This document shows, one piece after another, positions 58,351-64,000 of a DNA stretch of 64,000 bases. Under the pieces are notes generated by a model that was not told the DNA's origin, made no database searches, and saw only the letters and a list, made by a program, of their open reading frames with translations. The stretch spans positions 124,001 through 188,000 of the forward strand of contig DAOMNO010000005.1 of assembly GCA_035443885.1 (NCBI GenBank), in the 5' to 3' direction. The stretch is from DAOMNO01 sp035443885. GTDB taxonomy: Bacteria; Planctomycetota; Phycisphaerae; Phycisphaerales; SM1A02. Every line of letters starts with the position of its first letter. Position 1 is the first letter of the stretch. Made by a program: the position numbers and the translations under genes.

Positions 58351-59703
58351 CTAACCCCAATTTTGCAGCAGGATGAGCAAATCCAGCACATCCACAAATC
58401 CGTCGTCATTCACGTCGGCTTTCGCTTGAGCCGCACCACTCGCCGAACTTTGCTTGATCACACCCCATTGACTGAGCAAAATCAATAGATCATGATGGTC
58501 AGTCCTGCAATCGGCGTTCAAATCGGTACGCGGCGGATTGATGGGCTGAAGCAGAACTGTGACAACTCGACCGTTCATCGTCGCACCACAGAGTATCAAT
58601 CCGTGAACGTCGCACAGGACCGCTCCATGATTGACGACAAGTCCTGGCGGCAGACTCGGAATCAACGAGTTCAAATTGAAGAACTCGCCGTGCTGCCAGA
58701 GAAATGGATGAAAAGCCGATGTGCCTTCGACTCGAAGATGCCCCGTCATCTGTCGCAGATCGCTGTAATCAGCCGTGCCGACCAAGTCATAGCCAGCGGG
58801 TGGCATGATCGGCATCGTCTTACCTCCAATCCAGAAGAAATGCAGGCCCGTCCCGCTTGCAGGATTGCTGAGAGCGACAATCTCCGTGTGTCGATTGATG
58901 TGCTTGGCGTTGCTCTTGAGCATCCCTGGCAAGACACCCAGTTCGTATGTCTCGCCGCCCGCCCAAAGTATCGCACGCGCATTGGACGAGACGCTGCTGG
59001 CGTTGCCAGCCCATCCGATCGCCTCATCGTTGGAGTTCACTTCAACAGCCGCGCTATTTGGACCAGTCGCCACGCCGAGGTCCTGCACGGGTGCGCCTTT
59101 CTCGAAGGGCTTCCAGATGACGGCGTTGAACGGGTTCGCGCCGCTCGTGCCGATCGAACGCGAACCCACCACCACGTTCGAGTTGTTGATCGCGTTCGCG
59201 TAGCTGTTCCCAACGCCGTGAAGCGTCGGCATGTACGTGTACTGCGCCGTCTGCGGATCGAAGATGAAGCCGCGAAATCCGATCCCGGTCAGTGAACTGG
59301 AGCCGACGATGTAGCCCGCATCATTGATGCCGGACGCTTGGACGGAATACACGCCCTGTGGTTTCGGCATCACCTTGAAGCCCAGTTCAGGCGTCCAGTA
59401 GAACCCCCAATCCCCTCCGCCGGAACAATCCTCGAATGAACCGCACACATGACCGTGTGCATTCATTCCGGCGCCACGAGTCGGCGGCGCACCAATAAAC
59501 GGGCACGGCGGAGCCTGAATGATCGCAGTAACTTCGTAGTTGCACTGGGCGAAAGCCGACGGCGCGAGGCACAGCGTCGCAGCGAGGCTGGCGAGCGCAG
59601 CACGTCCCGCACGGAGAAACGTCCGCGGCGGGTGATGGATCGACTGGCGCATGGCGCGATGAACCGAATGCTGCACGGATTGTATTGAACGCGCGAGCCC
59701 CAT
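58351..59703 (-). CDS. Exported HAF-repeat protein with dockerin-like C-terminus
   Basis: 450 residues from the ATG at 59703, preceded by GGGAGGT six bases upstream. A long N-region leads to the signal core LASLAATLCLAPSAFAQ. The body has about seven HAF-type beta repeats (AGMNAHGHVCGSFEDCSGGG, ASGINDAGYIVGSS, YANAINNSNVVVGSRS), a family seen in surface and extracellular proteins. The last 65 residues carry two dockerin-like repeats (DLNADCRTDHHDLLILLSQW and DVNDDGFVDVLDLLILLQNW), ending at NWG. As in the sugar dehydrogenase at 8289, they may anchor the protein outside the cell. Function of the HAF part is unknown. It is divergent from the DUF167 gene. Confidence 0.88.
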   Translation of the reverse strand: MGLARSIQSVQHSVHRAMRQSIHHPPRTFLRAGRAALASLAATLCLAPSAFAQCNYEVTAIIQAPPCPFIGAPPTRGAGMNAHGHVCGSFEDCSGGGDWGFYWTPELGFKVMPKPQGVYSVQASGINDAGYIVGSSSLTGIGFRGFIFDPQTAQYTYMPTLHGVGNSYANAINNSNVVVGSRSIGTSGANPFNAVIWKPFEKGAPVQDLGVATGPNSAAVEVNSNDEAIGWAGNASSVSSNARAILWAGGETYELGVLPGMLKSNAKHINRHTEIVALSNPASGTGLHFFWIGGKTMPIMPPAGYDLVGTADYSDLRQMTGHLRVEGTSAFHPFLWQHGEFFNLNSLIPSLPPGLVVNHGAVLCDVHGLILCGATMNGRVVTVLLQPINPPRTDLNADCRTDHHDLLILLSQWGVIKQSSASGAAQAKADVNDDGFVDVLDLLILLQNWG

Positions 59704-59899
59704 CTGTGGACCTCCCGGCAAAAGAGGTGAGCGGCTGAACGCCGTGGGAAGACACTTCAACCTACAGCGACACCCCTGCCTGAGCAAGGAAAATGTTTCG
59801 GGAAGGGCGGAATTTGATAATGAAAGGCACGGGGCAGGCCTGAAGGCGCGTAGGCTTCCAACCTGTGCCGCCTCATCGATATCACGCCATAATCCACCT

Positions 59900-60220
59900 A
59901 TGCGGATTGAGCAGCGAGGCGATGATGTGCTCCTGTGGGTGAAAGCGGTGCCGGGCGCATCGCGCGATCAGCTTGCGGGCGTGATCGGCGACCGATTGAA
60001 AGTACGCATCGCCGCTGCACCGGAAGCGGGCAAGGCTAACGCAGCCATCTGCGAGCTGCTGGCGCGAGCGCTATGTGTCAAGCCGCGCGCGGTCGCAGTG
60101 GAAACCGGTGGGACCGCGCCGGAAAAAGTTATTCGCATCACGGGCGTAACCACAACATACGTGCAGGAGCGGCTGGGTATCGCTTCGCCCCAGAGCGACG
60201 CGCAGGGCGGAGTATCGTGA
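59900..60220 (+). CDS. DUF167 family protein
   Basis: 106 residues from the ATG at 59900 (MRIEQRGDDVLLWVKAVPGA); the frame open to 59744 has a divergent-composition leader. The YggU-type DUF167 pattern is clear: VPGASRDQLAGVIGDRLKVR, IAAAPEAGKANAAICELLAR and VETGGTAPEKVIRI. The family is a small alpha/beta fold (PF02594) of unknown function and is widespread. Its stop is one base from the TTG start considered for the lptD-like gene, so the two are probably translated from one message. Confidence 0.9.
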   Translation: MRIEQRGDDVLLWVKAVPGASRDQLAGVIGDRLKVRIAAAPEAGKANAAICELLARALCVKPRAVAVETGGTAPEKVIRITGVTTTYVQERLGIASPQSDAQGGVS

Positions 60221-60221
60221 A

Positions 60222-63200
60222 TTGCCGCCTGTGGCGGTGGGCCGTATCATCCGCGCCGCCGTGGTTGCAACTTTTCTTCCCTCTTCACGACGAAGGCACG
60301 CTGCGCGATGCGTGCTGCTGCGCACCATTGCGATGGTTCTCAGCACGATGGCGGCTCTTGCCTTCGTTCCGGGTGTGCGCGCACAACCAGAGCGGCCCCG
60401 CATTCTTGGCGATCGGCTGAGTGGCTTCGTGCTGCCGATCGAACCGCTGACGGGTGATATTGAAATCAGCGGTTTGCGCGCGGCGGCGTGGGAAGTGGAT
60501 GACACGCGGCGGCTGTTCATTCAGGGCGATGTCGTCATTGTCGTTGCGGGGCAGCGATTCCACTCGCGCGAAGCAACCGTCTGGCTCAATCGCATTCCCA
60601 GCGAAGGGGGCCTGATTAATCAGATCGCCATGTACTTCGACGACCTGACCGATCCGCTGCGCCCCGCGGGTGCGGGCGTCGCGGGTCGCAACCTGCTGGC
60701 AACCGGCAGCGCACGTGGCGAAGTGAAGCTCAACGTTGCGCTGTTGAGGCAGGAGCGACCCGTGATGCGGGATTTTCTCCGCCGCGCGGAAACGCGGCTT
60801 GCAGCACATCTGGAAAGCCTGCTGACGGACGAGCAGCGACTGCGCAACCGGCCGCTTGTGCATGTCCCCCCGCAGCCCGATACATTCGTGCCAATACCGG
60901 GCGGCACGGTGGAGTCGATCCCAGCGCCGCCGCGCGAGCCGGTGTTCGCGCCGGTGCCAGTCGATGGTCATCCGTGGCTTGGCCCGCCGGGCGGTGAGAT
61001 TCACTTTGCCGCTGCGGAAGTTCAGATCGTCAGCGGCGAGGAAGAAAACGTGATCACGCTGCTCGGCCCGCTGGTGATTGAACAGATCGCGCCGGGCGAG
61101 CGGTTTTCGCGCATGACGCTTTCTGCGCAGCGCGGCGTGATCTTCACCGATCCCATGCCACTGGAAGAAATGCTGGGCAACCAGCTTGAGGCTTCCGCGG
61201 TGCGAGGCATTTACCTGGAAGGCAATGTGATTATTCGCGCGGGTGGTTCCGCCGGCGCGCCGGGCGCAGCGGCGGATGAATACACCGTTCGCGCCCCGCA
61301 GGTGTATTACGATTTCCGCACGGATCAGGCGTTGCTGCTCGACGCGGTGTTGCGAACGTATTCGCGCCAGCAGCAAATGCCTGTGTATGCTCGCGCACAG
61401 GAGATGCGGCAGATTGCGGAAGACCAGTGGACCACGCAGCGCGTTACGGTTTCCACGAGCGAGTTTCATCAGCCTCATCTTGCGGTTGGCGCGCGGCGGG
61501 TGGCGGTGCGGCAATCACCCGCTGAAGATGGCGGCACGGAAACGTATGTGGATGCGCGCGACGTAACACTTCGCGCGAACAACGTGCCGGTGTTCTATAT
61601 GCCCCGCTTTGCGGGCACGATTGGCGACACCGCACTGCGAAGCATTCAGATCGGCGCTCGCGACACCGACGGCCTGCGGGTCTTCACCACGTGGAACCTT
61701 GCTACGCTGCTTGGCGTGGAAGCGCCGGACGGCGTGGATATGGCCCTTCGGCTGGACGGCTTCACGAAGCGAGGCGGTGGCGCGGGGCTGCTCTTCCGCT
61801 ACGACGCAGGCGCGATCGGCGAAGTCGATCTCTATGGCATGTACGACACGGGCGAAGACCGCACGTCCACCGGGCGGCGCGTCACGCCCGATGAGGATTG
61901 GCGTGGCGTCGCGCTGTGGTCACATCATCAGCGATTGCACCCGGACTGGACGCTTCAGGCGCAGACTTCGTACATCAGCGATGAGACGTTTATCACGACG
62001 TGGCGCGAAGACGACTATCGCATGCGCCGTGAGTATGAAACGAGCGTGTACCTGAAGGGCCAGCGCGATCACACGGCGATCACGCTGCTGGCCAAGCACG
62101 AGCTCAACGACTTCATCTCAAACGAGTATCTGCTGGCATCGCGTCAGTATCAGGTGGACAAGATGCCTGAACTGACGTATCGCCGATACGGCGACACCTT
62201 CGGCGCGTTCACCTACTCGACGGAATCGCGCGTCGGGCGCATGCGCATGGTGTTCGAGGAGAACACGCCGCGACGGCTCGGCGTGCGCCCGCAGGCGTTC
62301 GGCATCGGGCTGAATGATCCCATTGATCAGATGTTGCTGGCGGGCGGCCTGCGTGAGTTCTATGTGGGCCGAGCGGACACGCGGCATGAGCTGGCGATGC
62401 CTTTCAATGTCGGCATCTTCCGCGTGGTGCCGTTCGTCGTCGGGCGCGTAACGGCATACAGCAAGGATTTCAAGCACTATTCAAGCGATGCGGACGACAT
62501 GCGATTCCACGCAGCGGGCGGCGTGAACGTATCCACGCAGTTTCAGCGCGTGGACAACAGCGTCAACAGCCGCGTCTTCGATCTGCACCGCATGAGGCAC
62601 ATCATCGAGCCGCGATTGATGATGTGGTACGGCTACTCGGACGTAACACGCTATGCGCTGCCCGCGTATGACTTCGCGGTCGAAGAGTTCGGCGACGGCG
62701 CTGCGGCGCAGATCGCTGTGCGCAACACATGGCAGACACAGCGCGGAGGGCCGGGGCAATGGCGCTCCGTCGATGTGCTCACGGTGGATACAGGACTTGT
62801 GATTGTGGGCGACGGCGCGACGAGACGGCATCCCGTGCCGCAGTTCATCGAATATCGCCCGGAGTATTCGCAGTTCGGCGATCATTTCTTCGCAACGGCC
62901 ATGTGGCTGCCGAGCGACAGCCTTTCTGTCGGCGGGCAGATCATCTACGACATGGACGCTTCAGATATCGCGCGCGGCTCCATCGGATTCGGCATCGAAC
63001 ATTCGCCAGCGCTCACCACCTATGTGGAGTATCGCTATCTGAAAGCGGTCAATCTGCAACTGCTGGATGCGTCGTGGATTTATCGCATCAGTCCGAAGTA
63101 TCGGCTGATCCTGACGCCTCAGTGGGATTTCGTCGAAGGCTCGCTGCGTGCGTTCAACGTGAACGTAACGCGATCTTTCCCTGACTTCGATCTCATCCTG

Positions 63201-63269
63201 CGCATGGGTTACGATCGCGTGCGCGACGAGACCACATTCAGCGCGACCATCGGCCTCGTCCGCTTCTGA
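60222..63269 (+). CDS. LptD-like LPS-assembly outer-membrane protein
   Basis: 1015 codons from a TTG at 60222; the GTG at 60312 and the ATG at 60333 (starting MVLSTMAALAFVPGVRAQ, the signal peptide) are more likely starts, so the true protein is nearer 980 residues. The N-terminal half is an OstA/LptA-like beta-taco (GDVVIVVAGQRFHSREATVW, ARGEVKLN) and includes a Pro-rich linker (HVPPQPDTFVPIPGGTVESI). After GARRVAVRQSPAEDGG comes the start of LptD (VDARDVTLRANNVPVFYMPR) and a C-terminal 26-strand barrel ending ETTFSATIGLVRF with the terminal aromatic required by BAM. It inserts LPS into the outer leaflet. It fits the lpxB gene in showing a diderm LPS envelope. Confidence 0.85.
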   Translation: MPPVAVGRIIRAAVVATFLPSSRRRHAARCVLLRTIAMVLSTMAALAFVPGVRAQPERPRILGDRLSGFVLPIEPLTGDIEISGLRAAAWEVDDTRRLFIQGDVVIVVAGQRFHSREATVWLNRIPSEGGLINQIAMYFDDLTDPLRPAGAGVAGRNLLATGSARGEVKLNVALLRQERPVMRDFLRRAETRLAAHLESLLTDEQRLRNRPLVHVPPQPDTFVPIPGGTVESIPAPPREPVFAPVPVDGHPWLGPPGGEIHFAAAEVQIVSGEEENVITLLGPLVIEQIAPGERFSRMTLSAQRGVIFTDPMPLEEMLGNQLEASAVRGIYLEGNVIIRAGGSAGAPGAAADEYTVRAPQVYYDFRTDQALLLDAVLRTYSRQQQMPVYARAQEMRQIAEDQWTTQRVTVSTSEFHQPHLAVGARRVAVRQSPAEDGGTETYVDARDVTLRANNVPVFYMPRFAGTIGDTALRSIQIGARDTDGLRVFTTWNLATLLGVEAPDGVDMALRLDGFTKRGGGAGLLFRYDAGAIGEVDLYGMYDTGEDRTSTGRRVTPDEDWRGVALWSHHQRLHPDWTLQAQTSYISDETFITTWREDDYRMRREYETSVYLKGQRDHTAITLLAKHELNDFISNEYLLASRQYQVDKMPELTYRRYGDTFGAFTYSTESRVGRMRMVFEENTPRRLGVRPQAFGIGLNDPIDQMLLAGGLREFYVGRADTRHELAMPFNVGIFRVVPFVVGRVTAYSKDFKHYSSDADDMRFHAAGGVNVSTQFQRVDNSVNSRVFDLHRMRHIIEPRLMMWYGYSDVTRYALPAYDFAVEEFGDGAAAQIAVRNTWQTQRGGPGQWRSVDVLTVDTGLVIVGDGATRRHPVPQFIEYRPEYSQFGDHFFATAMWLPSDSLSVGGQIIYDMDASDIARGSIGFGIEHSPALTTYVEYRYLKAVNLQLLDASWIYRISPKYRLILTPQWDFVEGSLRAFNVNVTRSFPDFDLILRMGYDRVRDETTFSATIGLVRF

Positions 63270-63278
63270 ATCAGCTCG

Positions 63279-64000
63279 TCAGCCCGCGCGATCCAGCCCT
63301 TCAAGGTCGTACTGCTTGATCTTCTTGTAAAGCGTGGTGCGATTAATATCGAGCTGATCCGCTGTCTTCTGGCGATTCCACTCATTTGCACGCAGCGCGG
63401 CGAGAATGATCTCCTTCTCCGGCTGTTCAAGCGCAAGCCGCAGCGGCATCGGCGTCCATTCAATTGCACCGGCGCGAGGGGCCGGGCTTGTCGTTGCGGA
63501 TCGCAGCACCTGCGGCGGAAGATCATCCGTCGTAATGCGCGTGCCTTGCGTGAGCACCACGGCACGCTCCACGATGTTCTCCAGCTCGCGCACATTGCCG
63601 GGGAATGCGTAGCAACGCAGCGCTTCCAGAGCTTCCGGCGCGAAGCCGAGAATGTGCTTGCCGGCTTCCGCCGACTTCATCTGAAGGAAGTGCTCCGCAA
63701 GGAGAATGATGTCCGCCTGCCGGTCGCGCAGCGGCGGCAGCTCGATCATCACGACATTGATGCGGTAGTAGAGGTCCTGCCTGAACTGGCCCGCCGCGAC
63801 GAGGTCTTCCAGCGGCTGATTGCTGGCGAGAATCACGCGCACGTCCACCTCAATGGATTTCGTGGATCCCACCGGCTCAAACGCTCGCTCCTGCAAGACG
63901 CGCAGCAGCTTGAGCTGCATGCCGGGCGATGCTGAGTTGATCTCATCAAGGAACAGCGTGCCGCCGTGCGCTGCAAGAAAGCGGCCGACTTTATCTGCAT
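63279..64000 (-). CDS. Sigma-54-dependent transcriptional activator, NtrC type (partial)
   Basis: The coding frame is open to the window end, so only the C-terminal 239 codons are present. The AAA+ core shows Walker B GGTLFLDEINSASP, the sensor-I/arginine region RVILASN and FRQDLYYRINVVMIELPPL, and CYAFPGNVRELENIVERAVV. The end is a Fis-type helix-turn-helix (ALRANEWNRQKTADQLDINR then TTLYKKIKQYDLEGL). It binds an enhancer and uses ATP to open sigma-54 promoters; the sensory N-terminus lies outside the window. The stop is nine bases from the end of the lptD-like gene, on the opposite strand. Confidence 0.95.
   Translation of the reverse strand, partial: ADKVGRFLAAHGGTLFLDEINSASPGMQLKLLRVLQERAFEPVGSTKSIEVDVRVILASNQPLEDLVAAGQFRQDLYYRINVVMIELPPLRDRQADIILLAEHFLQMKSAEAGKHILGFAPEALEALRCYAFPGNVRELENIVERAVVLTQGTRITTDDLPPQVLRSATTSPAPRAGAIEWTPMPLRLALEQPEKEIILAALRANEWNRQKTADQLDINRTTLYKKIKQYDLEGLDRAG

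Overview
The window is GC-rich, densely coded DNA of a diderm bacterium, most likely a planctomycete of the class Phycisphaerae, known only from a draft or metagenome assembly (a run of 10 N lies at 19095-19104). The evidence for this placement is: an ECF-type sigma factor overlapping a large Ser/Thr kinase with a membrane segment and an RGWEWHYL-type linker; three exported proteins carrying dockerin-like repeats of the type DLNG.G.VDVQDLLILL.NWG; a PAPGALG-type C-terminal sorting signal; small planctomycete-style zinc-ribbon proteins; and LPS genes (lpxB, an lptD-like gene). No tRNA, rRNA, CRISPR array, phage or insertion sequence was seen.

Layout. 1-2.3 kb: Ser/Thr kinase (cut by the window edge) and its ECF sigma factor, divergent from an iodotyrosine-deiodinase-like nitroreductase. 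3.2-9.8 kb: MEMO-family protein with a PqqD-like N-terminus, DUF1573-ankyrin lipoprotein, M32 carboxypeptidase, secreted sugar dehydrogenase with a dockerin-like tail. 10-15.5 kb: three zinc-ribbon membrane proteins, ilvE, family-5 uracil-DNA glycosylase and a bitopic membrane protein, all leftward. 15.6-21 kb: large secreted protein, PAPGALG-sorted protein, a dockerin-like protein with an apparently broken start region, and a membrane protein. 21-25.5 kb: a 1216-residue glycosylation-type fusion protein coupled to a CMP-sugar synthetase. 25.5-32.6 kb: comEC, a DUF2007/DUF4026/DUF2007 trio, a zinc-ribbon peptide, a pseudopilin and two paralogous lipoproteins. 32.7-37.4 kb: rho, coaE and a DUF4139 protein. 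37.5-45.5 kb: M20 dipeptidase and a leftward arginine-succinyltransferase (AST) type cluster (dapF, M20 hydrolase, class III aminotransferase, astA, astD). 45.6-51.2 kb: M48 protease, serine hydrolase, ankyrin protein, aspS. 51.3-57 kb: lpxB, a glycosyltransferase, a TolQ/ExbB-like protein, ispA and dxs. 57-64 kb: a palindromic repeat, two exported proteins, a DUF167 gene, the lptD-like gene and a sigma-54 activator cut by the window end.

The coherent functional groups are envelope and LPS assembly (lpxB, lptD-like, ExbB-like), isoprenoid precursor and prenyl diphosphate synthesis (dxs, ispA), arginine catabolism by succinylation (astA, astD, aminotransferase, possibly the M20 hydrolase in place of AstE), and flagellin-type or surface glycosylation (DUF115 fusion plus NeuA-like enzyme). 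The most unusual items are the DUF115 / cytidylyltransferase-like / cysteine-less radical-SAM-like fusion, the AST-like cluster lacking astB and astE but carrying an M20 hydrolase, and the CA-repeat that separates a good Shine-Dalgarno and ATG from an out-of-frame signal peptide at 19.8 kb.
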